Assembly (NCBI RefSeq): GCF_011516935.1 | Contig: NZ_WOTF01000001.1 | Coordinates: forward strand, 186,001 to 250,000 | Source of the DNA: Acetobacter farinalis | GTDB taxonomy: Bacteria; Pseudomonadota; Alphaproteobacteria; Acetobacterales; Acetobacteraceae | Direction of reading: 5' to 3' | DNA: 64,000 nt | Shown: piece by piece, positions 26,924 to 35,323 of the stretch | Layout of the letters: each line of letters begins with the position of its first letter | Position numbering within the stretch: position 1 is the first letter of the stretch | Notes under the pieces: generated by a model | Seen by the model: only the letters and a program-made list of their open reading frames with translations | What the model was told of the DNA's origin: nothing | Database searches by the model: none | Program-made: the position numbers and the translations under genes

Positions 26924-27649
26924 TTAAAACGTATCCTTCTCGCGCCGTAATCTGGCGAGGGTCGGGACATCCGCAGCGCGCAGAAACGGATTGGTGGCGC
27001 GCTCTTCCCCCAGTGTGGAGGGCACGGTGGCGCGCCCCTCCGCGCGCAGACGTTTGACCTCGGCAACGCGGACTTTCAGGGCGGCATTGTTCGGTTCAGC
27101 ATGCAGGGCAAAGGCGCTGTTGCCTTCCGTATATTCATGGCCGCAGCATACCAGCGTGTCATCCGGCAGATCCGCAAAGCGTTTCAGGCTTTCAAAAAGC
27201 TGCTCTGCCGTGCCCTCAAACAGGCGGCCGCAGCCCAGACTGAACAGGGTATCCCCACAGAACAGCGTGGGCGGGTTTGCAAAATAATAGCTGATATGGC
27301 CGCGTGTATGGCCCGGCACGGCAATCACCCGGCCTTCGGACTGACCAAGGGAGAGGTGGTCTCCGTCATGTAGGGCGATATCCAGAGCAGGCATGCGCGC
27401 CTGTTCGGAGGCCGGGCCGGCAACACGGGCCTTGTAGCGGGCACGCAGGGCTTCTGTGCCGCCAATGTGGTCCGCATGGTGGTGCGTGAGCAGGATCAGG
27501 TCCAGCCGACCGCCTTCCGCATCCAGAACAGATTGGATGGGGGCGGCCTCTCCGGGGTCTACAATCGCGGTGCAGCCGGTTTCCGTGTCCCGCAGGAACC
27601 AACTGTAGTTATCCGATAGAACCGGAATGGCGCGGGTCTGAAGAGGCAT
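26924..27649 (-). CDS. gloB: Hydroxyacylglutathione hydrolase (glyoxalase II)
   Basis: Binuclear-metal hydrolase that releases D-lactate and glutathione from S-lactoylglutathione in methylglyoxal detoxification. The 241-residue protein (ATG 27649, preceded by AGGAGA) has the metallo-beta-lactamase motif THHHADHIGG near residue 55, VPGHTRGHISYYF, LFCGDTLFSLGCGRLFEGT and the glyoxalase II C-terminal domain with CGHEYTEGNSAFA and ATNPFLR. It is divergent from a methyltransferase gene, a pairing seen in other alphaproteobacteria. Confidence 0.96.
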   Translation of the reverse strand: MPLQTRAIPVLSDNYSWFLRDTETGCTAIVDPGEAAPIQSVLDAEGGRLDLILLTHHHADHIGGTEALRARYKARVAGPASEQARMPALDIALHDGDHLSLGQSEGRVIAVPGHTRGHISYYFANPPTLFCGDTLFSLGCGRLFEGTAEQLFESLKRFADLPDDTLVCCGHEYTEGNSAFALHAEPNNAALKVRVAEVKRLRAEGRATVPSTLGEERATNPFLRAADVPTLARLRREKDTF

Positions 27650-27853
27650 GGTGTCGGTTCTCCTGAAAAAACTGCGGCTGAAAGCCTCTGCCGGAAACAA
27701 GCACCGGGCTCCTGCCGCTGAACACTGCTGCCGGATTGCGCAGCCACAGAGCGCGGCAGGCCCCCGTGGCGGGAGAAGGCAGGGCTTAAGCCGGTGCGCG
27801 CACGGGATGCACGGTGATGGCGCAGGCACGGCTACTCATGATACGCCTGAAGA

Positions 27854-28672
27854 ATGCATAAGGCTATTCCTCCCTCAGCGGACGCGTTTTATCAGACCCA
27901 CGCTGGCCAGACCTGCGCGGCGCTGCTGCGTGAACGCCTTCAGTGGTTCTGGCCAGACCTGCGTGGCCAGCGCGTGCTGGGGCTGGGCTATGCCGGGCCG
28001 TATCTGGGCGCGTGGCAGGGGCGGGGTGCCTTGTGTATTTCCGCCCGAACCCCGGAACACGGGATGGGGCGTGCCGCAGGGCATGCCCTGCACCAGAGCA
28101 TTGGCCCTGTGCGTGAGTGTGTTGTGGACCAGTATGCTCTGCCTTTTGAGGATGAAATGTTCGACCGCGTTGTTCTGGTGCATGCCTGCACGGATGCGGC
28201 GCAGATGGTGCCGCTGCTGCGGGCGGCTGGCCGGGTGCTGAAGGATGACGGGCGGCTTCTGCTGATTCTGCCCAACGCGTTGGCGGGCAGGCTGCGCCAG
28301 AGGGGAACGCCTTTCGCGCAGGATGTTGCGTGTTCCCGCACGGCATTACGGACCATGCTGGGGCACGCCATGCTGCTGCCTGAACGGCGGGATGAAGCGC
28401 TGTTTCTCCCGGCCCGGCACGCCTGCGCCAGCATGCGGCGGGGGCGGCGGCTGGATATTGCCGGAAAGGTGCTCCTGCCGGGGCTGGGGAGCTTGATGCT
28501 GGTGGAAGCGGTGAAGGATGTGTTTTCCGCAATACCGCTGCCGCTCCGGTCTTCACAGAGCTGGTACAGAAAGCTGCTGTTGCCCGCACAGGGGGCCGCT
28601 ACACAGAAACAGGGGGAGCCGCAGCGCCGCTCCATGCCGGAAGAGCAGGCAGCCCGAATACCGGAGGCCTAA
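27854..28672 (+). CDS. Methyltransferase-domain protein (type 11-like)
   Basis: A 272-residue protein with a degenerate methyltransferase fold: motif I VLGLGYAGPYLGAW near residue 41, LPFEDEMFDRVVLVHACTDAAQM (motif IV region), LKDDGRLLLILPN (motif V-VI). The glycine-rich loop is weaker than in canonical enzymes, so activity is not assured. The C-terminal 70 residues are basic and probably disordered. The divergent arrangement with gloB matches an alphaproteobacterial conserved pair. The substrate is unknown. Confidence 0.75.
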   Translation: MHKAIPPSADAFYQTHAGQTCAALLRERLQWFWPDLRGQRVLGLGYAGPYLGAWQGRGALCISARTPEHGMGRAAGHALHQSIGPVRECVVDQYALPFEDEMFDRVVLVHACTDAAQMVPLLRAAGRVLKDDGRLLLILPNALAGRLRQRGTPFAQDVACSRTALRTMLGHAMLLPERRDEALFLPARHACASMRRGRRLDIAGKVLLPGLGSLMLVEAVKDVFSAIPLPLRSSQSWYRKLLLPAQGAATQKQGEPQRRSMPEEQAARIPEA

Positions 28673-28688
28673 GGCAAATTCTCCCTCT

Positions 28689-30479
28689 GTGGCCTTGCCT
28701 TCCGGCGCGGGCGTTGCCACAGAACGGCGTGCATGGTGTTATCCGCCGGTCCTGTACATTCAGATCTGGAGCCAGAGTTCCATTTTCACGTCTTTTGTTC
28801 TTTGCAGCCTGTTCGTTTTGTTTGTGGTGGCGGGGGTTCTGGCAGTGCTGCCCGAGCGCCTGTTGCGGCAGTGCGCCTCCTGGCGATCGGAAATTCTGGC
28901 CGGGGTCTGGGCATGTTCCGGCCTGCTGGCTCTGGCAGGGGCTGCGGGCAGGCTGGAGGGGGGCGTCAGCTGGTTCCCGGTGTTCGGGATGGATGGCCCC
29001 GCTCTGCCCATGTTGGTGCTGCTGGCTTTTACCGGCGGCCTGATGGGCGTGGGGCCACGGGGGCTTGCCTGTGCGCTCACGGGGTTGGCGTTTCTGGCGC
29101 TTTCTCCTCTGGTGTTCGGGCTTCTGGCGGGCACAGCGCTGGTGCTGCTGGCGGACCGTGGGCAGCAGGGCGTCTGCCTGCCTTTTGCGGTGCTGCCTGC
29201 CTGTATTCCGGCGGATAGTCCGCTTTCTCCGCCGTCTCTGTGTCTGATGGTGCTGCTGCTGGGGTGGGCTGTGTCTTCCCAGAAAGGGCCGGAGGCCGTG
29301 CTGCCGGCGGGTATTGGCCTGTTCCTGCTGGGGCGGCTACTGGCGGAAGCCGGGGTGCTGCCCCCTGTGCAGCAGGCGTTGCTGATTGTCAGCGGTGGGG
29401 CGGTGGCACTCTGGGGGGCCGTGCAGGCGGTGCGTAGTCCGAAGGCGGCCAGCATTCTCTCCGGCGTGGCCACGGCAGGCTATGGCGGCATGGTGGTGAT
29501 GCTCACGCTGGCTCTGGCTGTTTCCGTGAAAGGGGGAGACCTGTTCCGCACGGCGACATTGCTGGCAACGGGCACACCGTTTCTCGCCCTGCTGGCCGCA
29601 CTCTGGCTCTCGCGGCAGGATGGCGGGCTGTTTGCTCCGCAAAGTGCCGTGGCGCAGGCGCGGGGCGGGCGCTCTGCTCTGGGGGTGAGCCTTGCCCTGC
29701 TCTCTGCCGTGCCTCCCATGGGTGGCTTTGCCGTTTTCTGGTGCCTGCTTGGTGCGGGGGAAGGGGCTGCGGCCAATACCCACCCGGCACAGGCCCTCTG
29801 TCTGCTGCTGGTTCTGACAGGGGCCGCCTGCGTGATGGCGCTGGGGATGATCGGCCTGCTTCGGGTGGGGCTTATGGCTTTCGTGCAGACGCAGGAGGAG
29901 CCGCGCGCCCTGAGCCCCGTGCTCCTGCTCCCGGCATGGATCTGCGCAGGCTGTGCTGTGGTGGTAACGGTGCTGCCCGGTGGCTGGCTGGCGCTGGTGG
30001 ATCATCTTTTTGCAGGCGATACACCGCATGCATTTGCGTGGGGGATGCTGGGCAGCGTGGGGTTTGCCGGGTCTGATATCAGCCTGACCCCTCTTTTCTC
30101 AGCACTCGCGCTGGGTGTTTGTGTGGCGGGCGCCGGGCTGCTGGGGCGTGCTTTCGGCGTGTTCCCACTCCGCCCGGCCGTCTCGGGTGCTGCCGAATGG
30201 CGGGAAGGCGCGCCGGTGGTGGCGTATGATGGTGAGCCCCCCGCTCTTCCGGCAGCGGCGGCAGGCGTGCCGGTGATCTGGGTTGCGTTCGGAATGCTGC
30301 TGGGTGTGGGCGGGCAGAAACCCTCTGAATGGCCTGTGGTGGAAAAAACCGGGGCCGGTGCCCGCTATCTTCAGGCAGTGCTGTTCAGAACTGTTGCCTG
30401 GTGTGAAGCGCAGGGCATGGTTCTGATTCTGCTTTTTCTGGGGGCCGGGCTTCTGCTGGGGCTGTTTGCGGCACGATGA
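28689..30479 (+). CDS. HyfB/NuoL-like antiporter subunit of an Ehr-like complex
   Basis: A large polytopic protein of roughly 590-600 residues with about 14 or more membrane helices, resembling hydrogenase-4 component B / formate hydrogenlyase subunit 3. The family blocks are recognisable but altered. The helix that normally reads DLKRLLAYSS is SPKAASILSGVATAGY, the HxLFK block is GDLFRTATLLATG, and the GLPP loop is LLSAVPPMGGF. At least one proton-path lysine is thus replaced by arginine. It opens a six-gene run in which each following gene overlaps or nearly abuts the previous one. The start is uncertain: there is no in-frame ATG before the first helix; GTG 28689 is a conservative choice and no good ribosome binding site is visible. 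Confidence 0.8.
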   Translation: MALPSGAGVATERRAWCYPPVLYIQIWSQSSIFTSFVLCSLFVLFVVAGVLAVLPERLLRQCASWRSEILAGVWACSGLLALAGAAGRLEGGVSWFPVFGMDGPALPMLVLLAFTGGLMGVGPRGLACALTGLAFLALSPLVFGLLAGTALVLLADRGQQGVCLPFAVLPACIPADSPLSPPSLCLMVLLLGWAVSSQKGPEAVLPAGIGLFLLGRLLAEAGVLPPVQQALLIVSGGAVALWGAVQAVRSPKAASILSGVATAGYGGMVVMLTLALAVSVKGGDLFRTATLLATGTPFLALLAALWLSRQDGGLFAPQSAVAQARGGRSALGVSLALLSAVPPMGGFAVFWCLLGAGEGAAANTHPAQALCLLLVLTGAACVMALGMIGLLRVGLMAFVQTQEEPRALSPVLLLPAWICAGCAVVVTVLPGGWLALVDHLFAGDTPHAFAWGMLGSVGFAGSDISLTPLFSALALGVCVAGAGLLGRAFGVFPLRPAVSGAAEWREGAPVVAYDGEPPALPAAAAGVPVIWVAFGMLLGVGGQKPSEWPVVEKTGAGARYLQAVLFRTVAWCEAQGMVLILLFLGAGLLLGLFAAR

Positions 30480-31486
30480 CGCATGATCTCACATGGGGCT
30501 GGTCCTTCGCCAGCCTGCTGGCTCTCGCACTTCAGACGGTGCTGCTGGTTCTCGCAGCTCCCTGGTTCAGTGGCTGGGTCAATCGTCTGGCGGGCAGACT
30601 GACGGGAGAGAGGCGCTTTCACGCAGGGGGGCGCTGGCTGGAAATCCGGCATCAGTTCCGCCGGTCCGGCCTGCGGCAGAAAGGGGATGGGCTGAGTGCG
30701 CTGGCCTGCCGGGGGGCGCTGATTCTGGCGGTTTTTGCGGCGTGCATGACGCCGGTTTTCACCCTTGTTCCGTCGGGCTTTCCCGCACCGGGCTTTTTCC
30801 TGCTGTGTGCGGCACTGGTTGGGGCCTCTCTCCTGCTGTGCCTGCCGCTGGTGGTGCAGGCGGGAGCAGCGGCTCTGGCCGGATATGCTGCCCTGCTGGC
30901 CGAAGGGCTGCTTCTGCCAGCCCTCGTGCCGGTTCTGATGATGGCGGGCGGGCAGGATTTTTCCGCGTTTCTTGCCCGGTTGCGCCCGCTTTCTCCGGCA
31001 GGGGATGGCGCGCCCTTCGTGCTGATGGGTGTGGCGCTTTTTCTGGTTGCGGCCTGGAAAGGGCGGCAGGCGGGGGAAGAGCTTTCCTGCCAGCTTTCCG
31101 GGGCGGACCGTGCGTTATGGATGCTTGCAACAGATTGCGTGCAACTGGTCTGGATTACGCTGGCCGGAGATATCGCATGGGCGGGCAGTCTCGCCATGCC
31201 GGGTGAGAGCGGCATGGAGCCGTGGCTGGCGCAGTGCCTTGCCGGGGCCGGGTTCTGGCTGGCGAAGCTGGCAGTCGCGGCGTTTCTGCTTGCTGCAACA
31301 CAGTTGATGGTGCTGGCCTTCCCGCGCCGGGCGCGGGTGCGTCTGGCGGCGGTGTTCCTGCTGGGGCTGCTGGCATGGCAGGTGGCCTATCCGCAGCAGG
31401 CCGGCCCTGCCGCGCAGGATAAAACGGCGTTCGTGCAGGAGGGGCAGGACCCTGCCTTTGGTGAGGAAAGGGGGGCTGCGCCATGA
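30476..31486 (+). CDS. HyfC/NuoH-like membrane subunit of an Ehr-like complex
   Basis: A 336-residue membrane protein with about eight helices, matching hydrogenase-4 component C / formate hydrogenlyase subunit 4 (the NuoH homolog that joins the membrane arm to the peripheral arm). Supporting segments are GRWLEIRHQFRRSG, an amphipathic loop resembling the quinone-side loop, and EELSCQLSGADRALWMLATDCVQLVWITLAGDIAW, which aligns with the E-x-SG-x-RALxxLAxxxxL region. Its ATG overlaps the previous stop in an ATGA junction, so translation is coupled. The loop glutamates are fewer than in NuoH. Confidence 0.8.
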   Translation: MTHDLTWGWSFASLLALALQTVLLVLAAPWFSGWVNRLAGRLTGERRFHAGGRWLEIRHQFRRSGLRQKGDGLSALACRGALILAVFAACMTPVFTLVPSGFPAPGFFLLCAALVGASLLLCLPLVVQAGAAALAGYAALLAEGLLLPALVPVLMMAGGQDFSAFLARLRPLSPAGDGAPFVLMGVALFLVAAWKGRQAGEELSCQLSGADRALWMLATDCVQLVWITLAGDIAWAGSLAMPGESGMEPWLAQCLAGAGFWLAKLAVAAFLLAATQLMVLAFPRRARVRLAAVFLLGLLAWQVAYPQQAGPAAQDKTAFVQEGQDPAFGEERGAAP

Positions 31487-32685
31487 CACTTGCGGTCATT
31501 CTGGCGCCGCTGCTGGCGCTGTGCGTCGTGGCGCGCGGGATCGGCTTTCTGCCTGCGCTGGGGGTGGTTACGGCGGTGGCCATGCTGGTGGACCATCTGG
31601 CACCGTTGCAGGAATTTGGCGCGGCCTGCGTGGTGGTGTTCTCGGTTCTGCCGGTCTGGTTTGTCAGCCGGTATCAGGATGATGGCGCGCAGGAACGCAC
31701 CGGCCCTGCCGTGCCGTTTCTGGCGCTGGGGTTGATGGTCATCCTGCAACTGACAACAGGTGTGCCCGCCGCCACGGCGGAGGCCGCGGGCCAGCATACG
31801 GGGGCAGCCTATCTGCCTGCCGGCCTGTGCGTGGCGCTGGCGGGGCTGGTGGCGGTCACCTGCCGTCAGGCCATGGTCTGGCAGTGGGCTGGGCTGCTGG
31901 CCTGTGTGGATGGTGTCATGCTGTCCGGCGTGATTGAAAACCAGATGATGGTTGTGGGCGTGACAGCGCTTGCGGGCGGCGTTGTGGCGGTTCTGGGCGG
32001 GCTGTGCGTGCATCGTGTCATGCTGCGTGCCGCCGTGGCGCCTGCAAAGGGAGGCGAGGCGGGTGGACCCAAGGCACGCTCTGCTTCCTTTGATCTGGGC
32101 GAGATTTCTCCAGCAGGTATGGAAACAGATGTGGCACATGCAGCCGGTCCGGAACCGCGCGGGTTGCGGCCGGATGCGGTAGTGGGGCCGCGCCTCCGGG
32201 CCGAGGTGGAAGACCGTGAGGAGGAGGGGGGCACACCCCCCGGCCGCACTAAAACACCAGCCCAGCCCAAACCAACGCAGTCCCAACCAAGCCAGACCAA
32301 AACGGAAGGCGACGCCGAAACTCCGGCGGAAACACGCCCCGAAGGCCCGGGTGCCGAACAGGACGACCTCCCGGTGGACGGGGATGAAGAAGACGCTGAT
32401 TGTCCTGTGGGCGAGACGTTGCCCGGCAAGGCGGCTCCTGCCTCCGGGACGGATGCCGAAGCTGACCCTGCTGCTCCCTCGCCCGACGCGGAACCGGAGC
32501 ATGTGGTTGGCACGGAACCCGAAACCTCGCCAGAAAAACTTTCGCCAGAAGAGCCCTCCCCGGAAGAATCTTCTTCGGAAAAGTCTTCGGCTGAAGGCGC
32601 ACCTGCTTCCCGGCGCACACCGGAGATGATCGCGCGGGATGTCTGGTTGAAAGGCTATCTGTCCGAACGCGGGAGGGATGCATGA
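31483..32685 (+). CDS. HyfE-like membrane subunit with long acidic C-terminal tail
   Basis: A 400-residue protein in two parts. Residues 1-180 form about six membrane helices resembling hydrogenase-4 component E (the NuoK-related subunit), including GIGFLPALGVVTAVAMLVDHLAPLQ and GVIENQMMVVGVTALAGGVVAV. Residues ~185-400 are a low-complexity Pro/Glu/Ala/Ser tail with many acidic residues and repeated SPEE/SEKSS-type segments, ending in a short ordered-looking RRTPEMIARDVWLKGYLSERG. The usual HyfE is about 215 residues, so the tail is an addition. It overlaps both neighbours by four bases. The tail may tether a soluble partner; that is speculation. Confidence 0.75.
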   Translation: MTLAVILAPLLALCVVARGIGFLPALGVVTAVAMLVDHLAPLQEFGAACVVVFSVLPVWFVSRYQDDGAQERTGPAVPFLALGLMVILQLTTGVPAATAEAAGQHTGAAYLPAGLCVALAGLVAVTCRQAMVWQWAGLLACVDGVMLSGVIENQMMVVGVTALAGGVVAVLGGLCVHRVMLRAAVAPAKGGEAGGPKARSASFDLGEISPAGMETDVAHAAGPEPRGLRPDAVVGPRLRAEVEDREEEGGTPPGRTKTPAQPKPTQSQPSQTKTEGDAETPAETRPEGPGAEQDDLPVDGDEEDADCPVGETLPGKAAPASGTDAEADPAAPSPDAEPEHVVGTEPETSPEKLSPEEPSPEESSSEKSSAEGAPASRRTPEMIARDVWLKGYLSERGRDA

Positions 32686-33797
32686 CCATTCCTGTTTTTC
32701 TGGCGGCACTGGCCTTTGCTTGGCCGCTGCTTGGCGCGGCCATTGTCATGGCGGCCCCATCCCCCCGCAGCCGGGAGACGGCAATCTGGATGGCCGGAGC
32801 GGGTTGTGCGCTGGCGGTTGCGGTATTTCTCTTCCCCGCGACCGGTGCCGAAGGGTGGGATGATGACCCTGTGCAGCGCGCCGGGCGCGTGATGCTGGCG
32901 TTTGGCCTGCTGCTGACCGTGATGGAAAACGGCACGCTGAAAGACCGGCTGCTGCGCGGCCTGCCACATGTTTCCACGGCGCTGGCGGGGCTGGCCTGTG
33001 TTACCCCCGACCCCATCGTCGGGCTGGGGATTCTGGAAGCCGCTCTGGCCTATGGCGTATTTGTGTTCAGCCGCCCGGCGGGGCAGGCCCGGGCCGGGTG
33101 GGCGTTGGTCAGAACCGGTTCGGTAGGGATTTTTCTGGTGCTGGCGGGCCTGCTGTTGCCTGCGGCTTCGGCCCCGGCAGGGCTGATGATGGCGTGCGGC
33201 CTTGTGATGCTCGCAGGGCTGACCCCCTTCGGTCAGCCCTGGCGGGAGGAAAATGATACCTATCTGTTCCTCCCCTTTGCCGGGGCTGCACTCCTGCTTT
33301 CCATGCGGATGCGCGCCCATGGGGGAGATGCGTTCGATACGGCTCTGGTTGCGGCTGGTCTGGCCTCTGTGTGGCTTACGGCCTGCGCCGGGCGCTCGGG
33401 TGAGGGCCTGCGCCTGTTCCGCACCTTTCCGTCTGCTCTGGCGTTGATAGCGGTCGGGGCGCGGGCGGATGTCGCGGCCCTGCTGTTCCTGTGTGGCTGG
33501 TGTCTGGCGGGGGGGAACCGCTCAGGGCGCTCATGGGCCGCGCGGGCGCTGGCCTGTTTTCCGCCGGGGGCGCCGTTTGTGGGCTGCCTGCTGCTGCTCT
33601 CCATGCTCAGTGACTGGTCCTGGAGCGTGACGGTGCTCACCGTGGCCGGAATTCTGTGCGCTGTGGTGCGTGCTGTGCCGGTGGAAGGGTTCACGCAGGA
33701 TCTATGGCCGGAGGATGCCGCCGGGCGGGTGGCCTGTAGCGTGCTGGTGCTCACCGGGTTTCTGGTGCCGCTGGCCATGATGCTGGGAGCGTTCTGA
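32682..33797 (+). CDS. HyfF/NuoN-like membrane subunit, shortened
   Basis: A 371-residue membrane protein with about ten helices in the place of hydrogenase-4 component F (normally around 480-530 residues). It keeps the general antiporter-like pattern (DPIVGLGILEAALAYGVFVFSRPAG; a GLTPFGQPWREEND loop) but lacks several helices and the usual lysine-bearing LKxxLAYSS segment. It overlaps the HyfE-like gene by four bases and its stop shares one base with the next start (TGATG). I assign it by position and weak similarity; it is the least certain member of the cluster. Confidence 0.65.
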   Translation: MTIPVFLAALAFAWPLLGAAIVMAAPSPRSRETAIWMAGAGCALAVAVFLFPATGAEGWDDDPVQRAGRVMLAFGLLLTVMENGTLKDRLLRGLPHVSTALAGLACVTPDPIVGLGILEAALAYGVFVFSRPAGQARAGWALVRTGSVGIFLVLAGLLLPAASAPAGLMMACGLVMLAGLTPFGQPWREENDTYLFLPFAGAALLLSMRMRAHGGDAFDTALVAAGLASVWLTACAGRSGEGLRLFRTFPSALALIAVGARADVAALLFLCGWCLAGGNRSGRSWAARALACFPPGAPFVGCLLLLSMLSDWSWSVTVLTVAGILCAVVRAVPVEGFTQDLWPEDAAGRVACSVLVLTGFLVPLAMMLGAF

Positions 33798-35296
33798 TGG
33801 ATGCCGTAGACCTTATCCGCGCCGGGCAGGAAACGGAAACGCCCTGGCGCTTCCGGCTGGACGAGCTGGGCTGGCGCGATATGGTCACAGCCCTTGGGCA
33901 GGACACGCTGCCTTTTGTCGGCCTGTGGTGTGATGAGACGGATGTGCATGCCCTGTTCATGCCTTCCGCCCGGCAGCCGCTGGCGGCAACGCTGGCGCTG
34001 GAGGACGGGCGATACCCGGCTCTTTCTCCCGCACGCCCCATTTCCAGCCTGTATGAGCGCATGGCGTATGATCTGCAGGGGGCGGAGGCCATGTGGGCGG
34101 TGGATGTGCGCCCACTGGTTGATCATGCTGTGTGGTCCGCAACGCAGCCGCTGGCGGCCAGCCCCGGTCCTGCGGGTGGGCACAAGGGGATGATCAGCTT
34201 TCAGCCCTCGGAAACCCTTCTGGCCGCGGGCGGCGTGAATGGCGGAGCCGGACCTGCCACAGGCGGGATGGAAACGCCCGTGCATGTCGCCATGGCTTTT
34301 GCCGGGGAGACCATTACGCAGGCCGAAGCTGTTTCAGGATACGCACACCGGGGGCTGGCGCTGCGCTGGCGTAACAGCCGCGTGGAGGATGCCTGCCGCC
34401 TGAGCGGGCGTGTGGCAGCCGGATGCTCGGTCGCGCATCAGGTGGCGTTCTGTCAGGCTGTGGAGGCCGCCTGCGGGCGGGCCGTGGGGCCGGAGGCCGG
34501 GTTGATCCGTGTCGTGCTGGCGGAACTGGAACGCATTGCGCTGCACCTGCACACGCTGGGCGGGCTGGCGCGTGGGGCCGGGGCGCGTGTTGTGGCCTCC
34601 CGCTGCGCATGGTTTCGGGAAAAGCTTCTGGCTGAGTCCGCACCGGTTATCGGGTCGCGCCTGCTGATGGACCATTGCGTGCCCGGCGGCGTCAGCCTGC
34701 GGGATGCAACGGGGCTGGGCGAACTGTGCGCCCGCCTGGCCGCACTGGGCGAGGAGATTTATCCGGCGCTGGCCTCGTTATGGCGCACCTATCCGGCCTT
34801 GTCCGCCCGTTTGGGTGGTCTGGGGCCGGTGAATGCCGCAGTGCTCGACCGGGTGGGGGTGGATGGCCCCATCGCACGCGCCAGCGGGCGTGATTGTGAC
34901 GGGCGCCGCACCCAGCGCGCTTATCAGCCCCTCTGGCGGCTTACAGCGGGCCAGCAGGGCGGCACAGCGGAAGATCGCGCCCTTGTCCTGCTGGATGAGA
35001 TTGGCGAAAGCCTGCGGATGCTGGGTGAAGCAGGCCCCCGGCTGGGGCTGACCGCCGGGGGGCGTGTGGACCTGCCCATGCAGGATGGTGAAGGTGTAGG
35101 CACCATGGAAGGCCCATGGGGCAGTGTGGTCTACTGGGTGCGCCTGCATGCGGGCCGTGTGGCTCAGGTGTTCACGCATGATCCGGCTTTTGCGGCGCTC
35201 ATGGCGTTCGAGGCAACGCTGCCGGGGCTGAACGTGGCGGATCTGGCACTGGCGCGGCAGTCCCTTGGGGTGAATGCTGCGGCGCTGGATGGCTAG
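33797..35296 (+). CDS. HyfG/NuoCD-like large subunit lacking NiFe cysteines
   Basis: A 499-residue NuoC-NuoD fusion like HycE/HyfG. The N-terminal ~120 residues correspond to the NuoC-like part, the rest to the 49-kDa/large-subunit fold. In group 4 hydrogenases the L1 motif is RxCGxC; here residues 205-214 are RVAAGCSVAH, so the first cysteine is alanine and only the second (C210) remains. The following HQVAFCQAVEAACG matches the family. The C-terminal L2 motif DPCxxC is absent: the protein ends NVADLALARQSLGVNAAALDG. It therefore cannot hold a normal NiFe centre, and no maturation tail is present. It is better seen as an Ehr-type or Complex I-like subunit. Confidence 0.85.
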   Translation: MDAVDLIRAGQETETPWRFRLDELGWRDMVTALGQDTLPFVGLWCDETDVHALFMPSARQPLAATLALEDGRYPALSPARPISSLYERMAYDLQGAEAMWAVDVRPLVDHAVWSATQPLAASPGPAGGHKGMISFQPSETLLAAGGVNGGAGPATGGMETPVHVAMAFAGETITQAEAVSGYAHRGLALRWRNSRVEDACRLSGRVAAGCSVAHQVAFCQAVEAACGRAVGPEAGLIRVVLAELERIALHLHTLGGLARGAGARVVASRCAWFREKLLAESAPVIGSRLLMDHCVPGGVSLRDATGLGELCARLAALGEEIYPALASLWRTYPALSARLGGLGPVNAAVLDRVGVDGPIARASGRDCDGRRTQRAYQPLWRLTAGQQGGTAEDRALVLLDEIGESLRMLGEAGPRLGLTAGGRVDLPMQDGEGVGTMEGPWGSVVYWVRLHAGRVAQVFTHDPAFAALMAFEATLPGLNVADLALARQSLGVNAAALDG

Positions 35297-35323
35297 ACAA
35301 CAGGACAGGAAGGGTTTGCAGTC

